From positions 1 to 64,000 of the forward strand of contig CAJNDS010000249.1 in NCBI GenBank assembly GCA_905221605.1: a stretch of 64,000 nt of DNA, written 5' to 3'. Source of the stretch: Symbiodinium natans (taxonomy: Eukaryota; Sar; Dinophyceae; Suessiales; Symbiodiniaceae). The position numbers and the translations under genes were made by a program. The number at the start of each line of letters is the position of its first letter. Within the stretch, counting starts at the first letter, position 1. Positions 23,150 through 35,740 of the stretch are shown piece after piece. The notes under the pieces were generated by a model that saw nothing but the letters and a program-made list of their open reading frames with translations, made no database searches and was not told the origin of the DNA.

Positions 23150-26100
23150 CCCAACGCCGAATGAACCAACAAAGAGGTCCGGATTGCCCGTCTTGGGCGC
23201 CGCGCTCGCCGGCTCACGAATGACCTGAAACTCGGGCTCCGCGCTGAGCCTCGAAAGGTTTTTCGGTGTGAATACGGTGTTGGGGTGTTTCGGTTTTTTT
23301 TACCTCTGGGATCCTCCGGGACTTTGATTCGAATGCACAAATCTCTGAGAAAACAAGTTTGGCACCACTAGCTACCAGCATAGAACTATGGCAGAGAATT
23401 GCGGTACCCCTTGTATCGAGACTTGCAAAGAGTGTCTTCTGAGATACAGGGATTCGGATAGACCACTCAGGTGCTTCTAAAACAGTCCAAAAGAGTAGTG
23501 CGAAGACGACAGGGACGACAGGTGCTCACGGGCCCTGCCTCGTGAGGTGGTATGGATCGACTCGATCCTCCCAGATCATGTTCTGAAACCTCAGTTTGCA
23601 GTTACTTTGTAGGCTGCATTTCTCGGTTCAGGACTAAGCCTTGGGGGTTCCGGGATGTGCAAAGTTGGGCTGAGCCTTCCTTCCAAGTTCTTCGGAGAGA
23701 CGCCGTGAGGATGAGCGTGTCATGCCTGCTGTCACCACGCTATTGTAGAGTTAGCCTGCTGGTCACCAAAGCCCTCTCTTCCACTCTCTCAAACAAACAA
23801 AAACCGCAATCGCAACTTAAAGCAAGAACCCAAAGCCCGCAAAGCTGAAAATCAAGCCGCAAACCCTGAAACGCTAATGCTCAAACCTATAAACTTTGCC
23901 TAAGCCGTGGTTGACATTGAAAAATCGCCCCCTCCCCGGCCTGTTGTTTCGTCCCGTCAGCCCAGATCACATGCGTGAAAGCGCCAAGTTGATCTCAAGC
24001 CACTGCCCGCCAAACCCTAAATGATTGCTTACGCTCGGCAAAAGAGAAGCCTTACATCCCAACCACCCTGGAGCTCAGTTCTGCAGCTCTTGCCGGGACG
24101 TGGGCTTGTCATCCTGCTGCAGTCGTCCGCCAAGGCCCTGTGCGGCATTTCGGAGTTGAGAGTGACAGGTCTAGGCTAGGGCACATGCCCTTGACACAAG
24201 CCCCTTCAAGATTACTTTTTTGTTTATTTTCAGAGCGAGGCTTTGGAATCCAAGAGACGTGGCATCATGTGGCATCACGTGGCGCAGACTTGGCAATTTG
24301 AGTCCCAGAGGCAGGACAAAATCAGGGGGCAAAGCACGCCACACTCAGAAGCCGCGGGGCCCCTTGTCCAAGCCCCCAGAATCCAAAAAATGTCTTGCTT
24401 GCTGAAGGTCTCTCTTTGGGAACGCTGGTGAAATTACTCGATGTCTCAACAGCATGGGGAACGGCAACCATTGACTTTCCCATAAGATGCCGCGGTCAAT
24501 TTGCAACGAAGCAGCGAAACCGCTCGGACGTTGCCACAACAAACAACAACCAAACAACAACCAAACAACAACGACAGAACCAACAAAACGAACACAGCAG
24601 AACGCAGTAACAGCCCGGTAACATGCTGCAACCATTCAGCTGCAGAGCCGACAGCATCCGAACATATCCGAACATATCCGAACATGCAGCCCACCTAACC
24701 CCACATGAAGAGCCCTCCTATAGCCGGTCCCTAACCCTCATCCTAAGCCGCGATACCTTCGGTTTGAGCAGGACAGAAGTGGCGTTGTCAAGTGTAACTC
24801 TCAGTTACAGCACTTTCATTCGCAAACCAACATGCAAAGGTGTAGAGGAGGTGCTCGCTCCGGTGAGTACGACCCGCAGCACTTGTGCGTGGATAGGCGC
24901 ACGTGCATCCCATACAATGAGCAATGATGCATGTAGGAGTGTCCGTACAGAACTTCTTCAAATCTCAGGAACAACTGCGAAATCGAAACCTTTGGCGCCT
25001 TCTTGAAGAATGCTCTCCGTGCCTGGCTGGCGTGCAGAGGTAAGTCTACCACAACACACCAACCCAGAGTGACACCAGTGCCCCGCGCCATTGACAGGAC
25101 CTTTCGCCTGCTCGAAAAACAACACGCATCTCAGAGGCTTCGCCAAGAATGGCGCGACACAGCACAAGACTTCCTGCAGTCATGACACGCCCCAGCAAGC
25201 TGTCTGTCCCTGGACATCCCTGGGCAAACTGGCATTTCTGCTTTCTGCTCAGAAAAAGGCCCTGTGCAAATCTTAAGCCTCAGTCCTAAGCGCCACCCAC
25301 AGAACAGCAAGCAAAAGACATGCGGTCGGCAAAGCTCGGCAACTCAGTGAGCCAAGTGAGCGAACTTGAGCCCCGAAAGACCATCAACCCGACTCAACCC
25401 TCCAGGCCCTAAGCGCACGCTGCGCATGCTCAAAGCACATTCCAAGGCCATGCCGGGGACTGCTGAATCTAGGTCTGGCGTGGAGGCCGACATGGCATTC
25501 TTCGGCGGCAAAGGCCTGCTTAAATTTGTGAGGGCGGCAAAAAAAAAAGGAGTACATAGAGAGTGCTTAACGGACTGCCGAAAGAACGGGAGACTCAGGT
25601 TGAGGATCCTGCCTGTTTGTAGCATGGTGTGGTCTGGGGATGTGGAGTTGCGGAACTCATCTCAATCATCTCAAGCCCCCTGTCATCCTGTCCATGAAGG
25701 TTACAATTTATCTACAATTTCCTCCAGAAAGGAAAGCCCTCTAAAGGGGCCAGGCCAAGCCATTCAGGTTCACCTCCCATCTCAACGTCTAAACATCTTG
25801 AGTCCTGAACCTTTCAGTTCTGTGGAACACAAGTTTCTTCCGCGCTTGACTAACCCCACGCAGGATCTGAGGGTTACAAGTGCGGAGTCTTCACGCAGGG
25901 CCCAAGGCCCTGCGTAGTGCAAACAATGCCGAAAATGAACTTCCGGCCACACAAGTTGTCACAAGCTGGTCACCAAGGTCTTGGCGTCACGTCGCGCAGG
26001 ACGATCTGCTTCAGGCCTAAGCGCATTTGATCTTCGGGCTTGCTTGGGGCTTTTCGCTGGATTCAAACTGGCTTCAGAACCTGGGCCTTGACAAATCGAC

Positions 26101-27390
26101 GGCCGCAAATCAGAGGTGTCCAACAACAAACCGATCGCAAGCAAAACTTAGCGACTTAGCAAAACCAGCACATGAACCCATACACCCTGGAAGCCCCAAT
26201 ACCGAATAGCGCCTGAACGCAACTCAAGACTGGGCTATTTGTATACGCCCTGTACACACCCATCATGCATCGAAAGCCCGACTCTGAAACCCTTCTGAGG
26301 TTCATTAGGGCTTCAGACACTCGGAGAATGCCCCCAAGTGGCAGCCGCAGCAGAGGATGCCCTGACCATTCGGCACCACGCGATGCGCGTCGGGGTCGGC
26401 CCTGGAGGGAGGATCTGATATCTGGGGTTCGGGTGCCATGGCGGGTTTGTTTTGGATTCCAGATGTGCTGTCCGTAAGGGCCTTTTCGGGGTTTTATCGG
26501 GTTCTGGGCTTTGGGGCTTCTCCAGGGTTTGCAGAGCCTTTTTGGGTTGGGAGGGGGGGGGGGAGGGTGGAGCACCAGCAGGTTGGCTGCTCTGAAATTT
26601 TGGGCTATTCTGAAAACTCTGCACTTTCAAATTCAAATCGTAACGTATGCTAGTCTCCAATCAGAAGCACTGATACCCGTACAACTCCAAACTGCCACGA
26701 TGCTCGCAGAAACCGCCGAAAATCCAAACTCACAGGCCATGCACTTGCGACTTGAAGCCAGGATTAGCCTTCCTCGAAGCCTAGGAACGGAAGCCTCCCA
26801 AATCACGGCTTCCTACAGCACTGGGCGAAGGCTCTCTGAGGATGGGGCGTGCTGCCTGGCCGGATGGTCGTGGCATCAAGGGCGTGCTGAGTGATGGCCA
26901 GCTTCGACTGAACTGCCTGAGGAGATTTTCCCCAAATTCTTGGGAAGGAGTGCGAGTTTCTGGATTTTAAATTTTAGGACCTACACAAAGCCGTAACCTC
27001 GGGAAGTGCTGGGGGAGGGAGTTGTGGGTTGCAGAGGCTCTCCAATAGTCTCACCAGCCCAAGAGGCGTAAGAGGGGCTCTCAGCACTGGACTGGACACG
27101 CCTCTCATTCACAACACCCCTGCACACCTCTTAACACCTCTTCGACCCCGAGAGCTCGAGTGATCGACCTTCAACTGCTTCGCGAGCTCTTCCTTGCAGA
27201 CTAGCACAGTAACTCAGTACTTAGGCTGTTTAGGGATCGGGCTTGGGGTCCAGGGCCCAGGGTTTGGAGCTCTCGGCTCGGGGACGGGGGCTCACATGAG
27301 GTAAGAAGGAGCTAGGGAGAAGCTTTGAAAAGCTTGTTGGAAGCACCCGGGACCCTGCAGCCCGACAAAAAGACCGGGCGCTCTGATTTG
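23150..27390. other. stretch without well-supported genes
   Basis: Only ambiguous frames are seen. At 24816-25091 both strands look equally protein-like. At 25366-25917 there is a 183-codon plus frame opposite a minus frame of similar quality. At 26156-26660 the minus frames are Pro-rich or Leu-rich. An (ACAACCAA)n-like microsatellite lies at about 24537-24590. By analogy with the rest of the window, short minus-strand exons may be hidden here. Confidence 0.5.
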
Positions 27391-27395
27391 GGGAC

Positions 27396-28002
27396 TCAAG
27401 GCCTCTTGCGATGTGGTGAGACACTGCACCACTGCTGCACCACAAAGTAACAACTTTCGACAGGAAAAGGGTCTTCATCGTTTTCATGCTCATGACGTTC
27501 CTCCAGTTCTCCAAGCCCGTAAACGTCTGCTCCCCCAGGTTCGAGTAGTTCGAAGCACTCTGCATGAGCCTGCCAAAAGACCCGAACCCCTCCGGGCCCA
27601 CCGGTCCGTGTCAAGGTCGTACTTCTCCTGCAGTGCGTCTACTTGGTCCTGCACCTGCACGGTCAGACAAGGGAGCTGTGTTTTTGCTGGCGGAGGCTCA
27701 ATCCAAAGCTCCAAAGCCCCCACAGAGAACTAGGGCCACAGCGCGCCGCAGACAAGAATCAACAGTCAATTGAACTCATGGAGGAGAATCGAATTCACGT
27801 ACTTGGGAAGATTGCTCCCCAAGGGTTGAAGCTCACGGATCTCATGCAAAAGTTGAGCGAAGCATGGCGCTGCAAGGTGCTGCAAGCGGAGGGCTGCGGA
27901 AGTGTTTCCGCACGTGGATGAGGAGTTGACGTCACGATGTCTGGTGTCGTGGAGCTTGGAAGCGGAAACAGCTGAGTTCCCTGGCACCTCAATTGAGCTC
28001 AA
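27396..28002 (-). CDS. exon group, coiled-coil-like unknown protein
   Basis: Minus-strand stretches from high to low: about 27770-27885 (FAQLLHEIRELQPLGSNLPK), about 27606-27655 (VQVQDQVDALQEKYDLDTD, flanked by GTGCAG and GACCGG) and about 27410-27590 (VFWQAHAECFELLEPGGADV, then EELEER-like acidic text ending NDEDPFPVES). Frames change between them, so introns are needed. Heptad-like Leu/Val spacing suggests coiled coil. These fit the trail of similar exons upstream to about 48.7 kb. Confidence 0.4.
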
Positions 28003-28838
28003 CTCCTGTCAAATGCAATTACTGGCCACCTGCAGAAAGACCTCTTCTTTACCGGAAGCCCTAATCAGACCGAAGACAGAGTACCATGTAGTATCATCAC
28101 CAGGGTACGCTCTCGAAACTCAACGCGCATGCCAATGCATATCCGATTTCAGGTGAGATCGTCGTACTTGCTGATCTTGCCGAGTCAACTTCTTTCAAAG
28201 CTCCAGATTTTTCGGCTTGAGCAGATGTCTATTGGGCTCCAAATGAGCCCCCCAAGAGCCATCAAGAGCTTAGATCGCCTGGCGCCCTTTGAAACCCTGT
28301 GGAAATCTAAACGCACTAAAGTGACTTCCAGCCAACCTCCTTGAGCCTGCGCTGCCATTCCTCCTGGCCAAAGTCGTGCAAAGACCAGATGTGCTTGCGG
28401 AGTTGAAGAGAGCGCTTTGTGGCCTATTGCCGTGGCTTAATCATAAAGGGGTGGCTTCATCGATGGCTTAAGAAGTTGCAGATCGAATCATGTTCCCCCC
28501 TTCGCCGGTGATCTCCTAAACCCCGATTACCCTCCACCCAGCGTGTAGCAGGTGGTTTGAGATTGTCAGCCGCTGAGTTTTGAGGTCGGATTTGGGAGTT
28601 TCTCAAGAATTCTGGTTTCGTAAATAAAGGGTCCTCGTAGGCTTTGGCTGCGGCCTTCTTCCGGGCGATGGACTCGTCGTCAAGGCCCGCTTCCTGCTGT
28701 TCAGTGGAGATGACTGGAGTGGGGCGATTTGCAATTGAGGATTAAGCTATCTACAGGCCTTGTGGCAGAGAGCAGAGTGGGTCGGGCTTCCAGTCATGAT
28801 TTGCACGGTTAGCCCAGGTTGTCTACGGAAGAGTTGGT

Positions 28839-29366
28839 TCAACTCCATGCTTGGACCGGTTTGTATGCAGGTTGCACCTTACTTTCACAGTTAGCTTTCA
28901 CAGGCGCATGCAGGAGCTCTAGCCTCTTGAGATGAGGAATCAGACTTAATGGAAAGCAAACTTCTTGAAATGCTCGCAAACGGCTCTGCCTTATGCGAAC
29001 GGTTGTGGTTGAAGCATCTAATGACGCATGCTTCTCACGAGCATGGCGCCTGCAATCTGTATCCTGAACCTGAAACACGAAGTCTTGAGGTCAATGAAAA
29101 GCCAGGTCCCCCTTGATGTACTCTGTCTCCGCAATGAGTTCATCACACCTTCGCGGTTGCATGGTTGACAGATATTGACCATCCCTGTCTCGCCTCCTCT
29201 CACTCCCTCGTAGCATACGCACTGGGTTGCTAGACCCAAGAGTCACCGAGGAAGAAAACCTAAAAAAGGCAGCAAGGGCCTGCTCTATGTCAACAAGGGT
29301 CAACTTGTCTGATCCTTGTTCGTTGATCAGATGCAGTCGGAGCGTGTCATTTTTATCCGATCGCAA
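28839..29366 (-). CDS. two exon-like frames, unknown protein
   Basis: The frame at 29091-29366 (91 codons) reads very naturally (LINEQGSDKLTLVDIEQALA, then RRCDELIAETEYIKGDLAFH). A second frame at 28839-29078 follows a GTTTCAG acceptor (DTDCRRHAREKHASLDASTT, then LKRLELLHAPVK). Both are minus strand. Likely parts of the same coiled-coil-rich gene as the exon at 29547-29609. No family recognised. Confidence 0.4.
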
Positions 29367-29546
29367 TTGTCAGCTTCCAATCTGCCGGGAAGAACCGGGT
29401 TGTCGCCTTCACAAAACTCAGGCGGCCTGACGAAACACCCCATCGCAAGTCCTCTCCTACGAAAAGCAACCTTAAAGGTTGCCCAAAACATATGAAAACA
29501 TACGAAACGGCCGACTGCGTGACTCTGTCCTCTTCCTTAAGCGGCC

Positions 29547-29609
29547 TGGTGGTGAGCTGATCGCGCTCGGCAGTCATCGCTTCAAGCTCCCCGGTGAGGA
29601 CGTCGTTGC
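29547..29609 (-). CDS. coiled-coil exon
   Basis: After a CCGAG acceptor the minus strand reads NDVLTGELEAMTAERDQLTT, a typical coiled-coil sequence. The donor is not certain; GCCGCT at 29546 is possible. Part of the minus-strand coiled-coil trail. Confidence 0.45.
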
Positions 29610-30049
29610 CTCGGGGCAGCTCGGGGCAGCACCCGAAATTTAATTAACCCTTAAAAAGGAACAGGCTGTGTGTAAGTGGGGGGTTAAGTGTTTAAGGGTG
29701 AAGGGTTTTGGGGCTGAGAATTCAGGATTGCGGCAAGGTACCTCGGTGTTTCTACGTCGTAGCATGTTCGACTCTGTAAGGTGCCGGCCAACCTGGTGCG
29801 GATGACTGAGGCGACACGTCCCTACAACAAAGGGTCTTGTTCCAGCAAGGGTCGGTATTGAAGAGTCCCATGCCGTGTCGGAACTGCCAGGCAGGGCCTT
29901 GGCAATAGATCCAAATGCAAAATGTACCGAAATACCCTGAACCACTGAATGGTGTCGATGTCCTAATTCCTCTCGAGATCCTTGCTCAAAGCGTAGCTAT
30001 GTGAGGTCGACTGCGCAGCGCCTCCCCAGATGTTTTTCTTCACGTGTTA

Positions 30050-30094
30050 GGCTTCCGGGCGCTGATGAGCTTCTGCGAGGGCTTCTTCCGTCTC
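30050..30094 (-). CDS. short coiled-coil exon
   Basis: A CTGCCAG acceptor is followed in phase by ETEEALAEAHQRPEA and then a stop, so the true donor must lie just before it. The sequence is typical coiled coil. An alternative frame over 29997-30260 is open too but less natural. Confidence 0.4.
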
Positions 30095-30389
30095 CTGGCA
30101 GGATGGCAGAAGTCCGAGCATGTGCCGAGCAGGACACGCATTTGACAGAGAGATTCCTCTCAGCCCCGACATCGACATCCACCTCATGACTCTGGCAAAA
30201 AAACCAAGTTCTCAATGGGTGTGCTCTGCAGGCGGCTTTCAGCAAAATAGCCGCTGACAATTCCTCGACCCAAACTCCCTAAGTGCACTGAAGACACAAG
30301 CTCATCTCAGAGTTCAAGAACAACTAAAAAAATTCACATTTCCAGCCGAGCTTCATTTTAATGCAAATCTTGAACCTGAATTGCAAGCT

Positions 30390-31073
30390 TCAGGCGTCCA
30401 CTGCATCCATCCCGCTGCGGGACCCCTGGCTCCCCAGTCCAAAATGAATACTAAAGCAGTTCCATGACCCTCTAGGGCCCCCTAGGGCCCTAGAGGGGCC
30501 TGTAGCGTCTGTACACTGTCTCAGACCCAAGACCCATGAGAGTAAGAGGCAACATGCAGTCACATTAGGAAGTAGCATAGTCTCGGCTCCTAGTTCAGAA
30601 AATGTTACATGCTCTTTTTGTGCCGTAGCGAAAAAGAGACCCTGAGAGTGTATGGCTTGCTTGCAACTTTCAATGCCTTCCCCAAAACCTGCCCTGGCCC
30701 CAGCAGAAAGCATTTTCTTGGAAGCGTGACTCTCCTTCAGCTTCTGACGCGTTCGCTCGAGCTCGTTCTCCAAGACCAGGGCGGGGTGGATTCCACACCA
30801 GGCTCTGAGAACCTCTTTTGGCTCATGCCCAGAGCAGAAAAGCCTACGAGTGTACGAGAGGCGACTCTGGGAGCTTTGGAGCAGGAGCTGCTGTAAACTG
30901 GGGAAGCCTGGAGAGGGCTCAGAAGGCTTGTGCTGTTCGTCGCGGCTGGGGGATTCACAAACAAGGGGGGATGCACAACGGAGAGCAGCACCAGCTTGCG
31001 CGCTATTCAGTGTTAGTCTGTGTGTGTGGGATTCCCTGAGCCCAAGGGTAGCGGATGCTTGATGAATGCCCAA
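30390..31073 (-). CDS. long open frame with coiled-coil stretch
   Basis: At 227 codons this is the longest non-repetitive frame of the window. The most convincing part is about 30690-30800 (ALVLENELERTRQKLKESHA), again coiled coil. The ends are probably intron read-through, since the flanking residues are Ser/Pro/His-rich and unstructured. It lies in line with the other minus-strand coiled-coil exons. Confidence 0.4.
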   Translation of the reverse strand: MGIHQASATLGLRESHTHRLTLNSAQAGAALRCASPLVCESPSRDEQHKPSEPSPGFPSLQQLLLQSSQSRLSYTRRLFCSGHEPKEVLRAWCGIHPALVLENELERTRQKLKESHASKKMLSAGARAGFGEGIESCKQAIHSQGLFFATAQKEHVTFSELGAETMLLPNVTACCLLLSWVLGLRQCTDATGPSRALGGPRGSWNCFSIHFGLGSQGSRSGMDAVDA

Positions 31074-31312
31074 TGTTGTCGAAAGTGCGTGTTGTGCATG
31101 CCAGGGTTTGTGAACATGTGGTCCGCGCTCAAGTTTTCAATGATTTCGCGTGTTGTTCTCAGCAGGGGGTACCTGGGGAAAAGGACTGGGGCGGGTGCCA
31201 ATGAAGACCCCCATCCTGACCCGTGAAATAGGGGTGGGTTGCCACCCATAAGTGTCTGCTTCGAGATGCCCCGCTCCATTCTCCATGATGTCTTGTCAAC
31301 TTGACTCCAACT

Positions 31313-32130
<818 letters not shown>

Positions 32131-32560
32131 ATTTGTGTTTGGGTGTGCGCACACGCCCTAAGCTGGGGGCGGCAGGAAAGGTACAGGCGAGGCAAAAGAG
32201 CCTCACAGGAATTCCATTGACAGGTCTGGTTTCAAACGCCCACAATTATAGGCTTCCGAATCCATGTTGAGTGAGGCTCATTAGTGAGGCTCACATGGCA
32301 CGTGACACATATCAGGCTTAGCTCGGCCGAAGACTCGATTCCAGCTGGTGTTTGCAAACAAGGCGTTTCAGTCAGAGAGGTTGAGAACGTTGTGTGAGCA
32401 AGCCGGGGGGTTTAGAAGCCCAAATCAGTGCAGCCTGAACTCCTGTAGAGAACTCTTGGAAGCCCAAATCCCAGACCCACAAAGCGACGTAGCAAAAGAG
32501 TCAGAAGCACAGGCTGCACAAGGCTGCACAAATCACTCCCTCTGAGGATACGGCGTGGCC

Positions 32561-32630
32561 TTGTGCGAAGGGCCAGGCTTTGGAGCTCATCGAGCGCTCC
32601 TCTGAGCAGTTCGCCACACAAGTCCACAAC
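32561..32630 (-). CDS. internal exon, helical
   Basis: A strong TTTTTCAG acceptor is followed by VVDLCGELLRGALDELQSLA on the minus strand, open to AG before GCCACG, a possible GC donor. It is helical, with heptad-like Leu spacing. It is part of the same-strand exon trail. Confidence 0.5.
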
Positions 32631-32966
32631 CTGAAAAAGCCCAACCCGATCTAGAATTGAGCAGAATCAACATATCTTCTATCTATTTCCATCTGGCCCA
32701 ATCTGCCAATCAGATTTGGACCAGGTGGAGAACCAAAACCCCTGTCTGAAACTCCGAGTGCGGCCCCAGCCCAACAGACCCCACTTGAAGCGTCTTGGGG
32801 GATCTGACAACTGCCTTGGTTTAAGGCTTAAGGGCTGAAAGGAGGTCCAGATCGCGAAGTCCTCATGCCAATACCACAAATAATCCCAGACCCCTACGGC
32901 CCTAAGGTTCCAAAGGGTTTTAAGCCCTTAAACCCTAAACCATCCCAAGTCTGAGGGTTTGGCCAC

Positions 32967-33017
32967 CATGCGGTGGGCGGCTTGTCGCAGCTTGCCCCTG
33001 AGCTGGTCCACGTGCGC
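32967..33017 (-). CDS. coiled-coil exon, phase 0
   Basis: Exactly 17 codons between a GTAAG acceptor and a GTGGCC donor: AHVDQLRGKLRQAAHRM. Both borders are in phase 0. Coiled-coil character is clear. Confidence 0.5.
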
Positions 33018-33254
33018 CTTACGACACTGCCACGCTGCAGCCGGCGAGAGAGAGAGACACACACACACACACAATTTCAGCACGAAGCATCCGTTCACCC
33101 CAATGACCTAAAGCCTGCTCCTGCCAGAAATTCTGGGATCACACCTCCACGCACCGGCCCACATATTATGAGGTGCTCGAGATGCTCAGACGAAACCTAC
33201 AAAACTCTTCGTCCCTCAGTTCGACAACTGCACAAATCACTCCACTAACAACTG

Positions 33255-33400
33255 AATACCATATTTTTGTTTCAGATAATCCTCCTTCACTAATAATTTT
33301 ATGTTTTTTATTATCAAATATTAACATCGTTAATGGTTTTTTTATCATCATTACTCCATATTTATCTTTGTATTCATTTTACTCCTCCCTTCCGGCCCTA
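33255..33400. other. AT-rich stretch, no gene seen
   Basis: A local A/T-rich patch (ATCAAATATTAACATCG, TTTTTTATCATCATTACTCC) interrupts the GC-balanced sequence. The 86-codon plus frame over it is Leu/Ile/Tyr/Ser-rich and not convincing. Confidence 0.5.
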
Positions 33401-33487
33401 TGCACCCAGACCCCTTTTTCGACATCGATGTAAGCAGATAATCAGCCAGCAGCCCTCACGTCTCCTCAACCCCTAACCCCCAATAGC

Positions 33488-33544
33488 CTGGAGCGCTGCC
33501 GAGTGGATGCGATCCGTATGAAGCTGCTGCTGTAACTCCTCCAC
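33488..33544 (-). CDS. coiled-coil exon, phase 0, GC donor
   Basis: Nineteen codons follow a CTGAAAG acceptor: VEELQQQLHTDRIHSAALQ. They end at CAG before GCTATT, which would be a GC donor. Both borders are phase 0. An upstream in-frame piece (KDMECLKFESDHF) is cut off by a stop and may be a separate exon. Confidence 0.5.
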
Positions 33545-34231
33545 CTTTCAGAAGTGGTCGCTTTCAAACTTCAAGCATTCCATATCCTTCCTTGAGGGCC
33601 TGGGATGATGAGTTGGAGCTGAGATGGCTTTGAAGGCTTTGTGATGTTGTGGCAGCTCATCCTACAAGCAGTCGAGACCAGATTCTGTGGCTGTTCTGTC
33701 TAGGCCGCTTGATGAGGCCAAAGGATTCAGAATTGATAACAAAGAGTCGAGACGGCCGTGGTTTTGGGGAGGGGGTGCGGGGCGGGGACTTGTCAAGCAA
33801 CTACAAAGGTCGTGAGATACTCGGTCTAGTAACCCAAAAACCCTGAAACCTTGTAATGAACAGAAGCTTGGCCTTTCCATGTTGTTGTTCGCGGGCAAAG
33901 CCCGTTTAATGCCGAAATTCTGAGAGAAGCGTACACAAAATGTAAGACATGATGCTCACGTTCAGAAACTTACAACGCCGAGAGCTCACAGAATTACACG
34001 ATTAACTATCCCTTGGGGCCTGTACACCCCCACACCAGCATACTAAATCCAGAACCGTCTCAACCCTAAAGCCTGCACCTACCAAAACGCAATGAGACAC
34101 CCGAGCTGAAACTCTGAAGGGGATTGTTCGGCTGGGCCAACTGCACTCTTCCTGCGTGCAAAGCGCTCAAAAGACTGAAATCTCTAAAGCCCCGCTGAAG
34201 CGTCCTGAAACCCTGTGGCGCAACACCAGAC

Positions 34232-34317
34232 ACGAGCCTCCTTGCGACGCCGGGCGTCTAACTCGTCAATCTTCCTCTCGTACGCTGCCTGCCAAGCTGG
34301 AGCTTTCGCTTTCAGTT
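34232..34317 (-). CDS. coiled-coil exon
   Basis: After a CACCACAG acceptor the minus strand has two bases plus 28 codons (LKAKAPAWQAAYERKIDELD, then ARRRKEAR), ending at a GTCTGG donor. Charged, helical, coiled-coil sequence on the same strand as its neighbours. Confidence 0.55.
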
Positions 34318-34439
34318 CTGTGGTGCAGCATGTTCTAGACGTGTAGAGGTCTATTCGCGGTAAGAGTGTTCATTTTTTTGTTCCGTGGCCTTCTTGCTCC
34401 GTATAGCCGTGCCCGATGCCCATGTGGGTAGGATTTTTG

Positions 34440-34645
34440 AACAACGTGCCCGACCCCCCGGGCCCAGCGGCTACGGAACAAAAACAGGCACCCGACCCCC
34501 GCGGCCCAGCGGCCGCGGAGCAAGCAAACAAACACACCCGACGCCCGTACCCCCGGCTCAGAGGCCACGGAGCCAAGACAACGCGCCCGACACCCGTGGC
34601 CCAACGGCCGCGGAACAAAAAAGCGCCCCCGACGCACCTAGTGTG
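34440..34645. repeat. GC-rich tandem repeat, about 45-50 bp units
   Basis: About four imperfect units of the form CCCGACNCCCGNGGCCCAGCGGC followed by CGCGGA(A/G)CAAAAA. It gives Pro/Arg/Gly-rich frames on the plus strand and Gly/Arg/Val frames on the minus strand, which are not called as genes. Confidence 0.8.
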
Positions 34646-35560
34646 GGTTTGTAAGGGATTCATATGGTGTTTGAGGCAAGCTTGCACGGCTCAAAAAAGG
34701 CTGCAAATACTGTAAAGAGCAGCATTTCTGCGTTTTCAGATGCTGCAAATACTGGAGATAGCAGCATTTCTGACTTTGCAGAGTCAGAGGCACACTGTAC
34801 ATAGCGGCATGTCTGAGTTTTCAGACGCTGCAAATACTGTAAAGAGCGGTATTTCTGAATTTTCAGAAGCTGCAAATGCTGTAAGTGCCAGCGTGAGACA
34901 AAACAAACGGAAGGGAATCATATGCTTTGACGCAAGCTTGCACGGCCTAAAACAAGCGGGGACGCTAGGGGGCGTGCAGCCTCCCCATTTGCTAACACAA
35001 TGCTCGAATGATGGGTTTTGGATAGGATTCTAATGGTGCATGGCTCACAACAGCGGGGGGCTTGGGGGTCGCAACCATTTCCAAAAAGAATGCTCGCATG
35101 ATGGGTTTGTAAGGGATTCACATGGTGTTTGATTTGCACGGCTTATGAAAGAGGGGCAACACAACGACCGCCCGATGGGTTTGGAAGGGAATCATATGCT
35201 TTGACGCAAGCTTGCACGGCCTGAAAAAGCGGGGGGGTTGGGGCGGGGGGCAGCCCCCCCATTTTGGGGTTTGGAAAGGATTCAGATGGCGCACGGCTCA
35301 CGAAAGCGGGGGGCTTGGGGGGTCACAACCAATTGCAAACAGAATGCTCGCACGATGGGTTTGGAAGGGATTCATACGGTGAATGAAGGAAGCTTGCGCG
35401 GCTTAAAAACCCAGTTGCAAACACAATGCCCGCACGATAGGTTTGGAAGGGGATCATATGCTTCGACTGAAGCAGCACGGCCTAATAAGCAGGGGCTTGG
35501 CGCTTTGAAGCGGCTTGGATGGATTCATATGCTTTGAAACAAGCTTTTTGCACGGCTTCA
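34645..35560. repeat. tandem array, about nine diverged units of roughly 80-130 bp
   Basis: Each unit carries GATGGGTTTGGAAGGGATTC, then AT(A/G)TG(C/G)T, GCAAGCTTGCACGGC, GCGGGGGGCTTGGGG and GCAAACACAATGC-like parts. Copies begin near 34645, 34910, 35012, 35100, 35174, 35265, 35354, 35436 and 35513. A sub-array of about 42-bp units (GCTGCAAATACTGTAAAGAG) lies at about 34700-34885. No gene was seen in it. Confidence 0.85.
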
Positions 35561-35639
35561 GAGGTCTGCATGCGATATCAGCTGAATATTCCGAAAGTGG
35601 GCAGACATGAAGCGAAGGAACGCCAAGTTCAGAATTGGA

Positions 35640-35740
35640 CCGCAAGACGACCAGGGCCAGAAGACCACGGGACCACGGGACCAGGGACCAGAGCACCACG
35701 GCACCAGAGGACCAGGGGACCAGAAAACCAGGCGACCCGA
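35640..35740. repeat. short tandem repeat of GGACCA-type units
   Basis: A run of ACCACGGGACCA and ACCAGGGGACCA units. It is low complexity; frames through it are Pro/Gly/Arg-rich. The stretch 35740-36730 has no convincing exon, apart from a possible VNVEKELHKP near 36610. Confidence 0.8.

Noticed and set aside
25366-25917. 183-codon plus frame
   Set aside because: Part of it looks natural, but the opposite strand is about equally good and no motif or splice site supports it.
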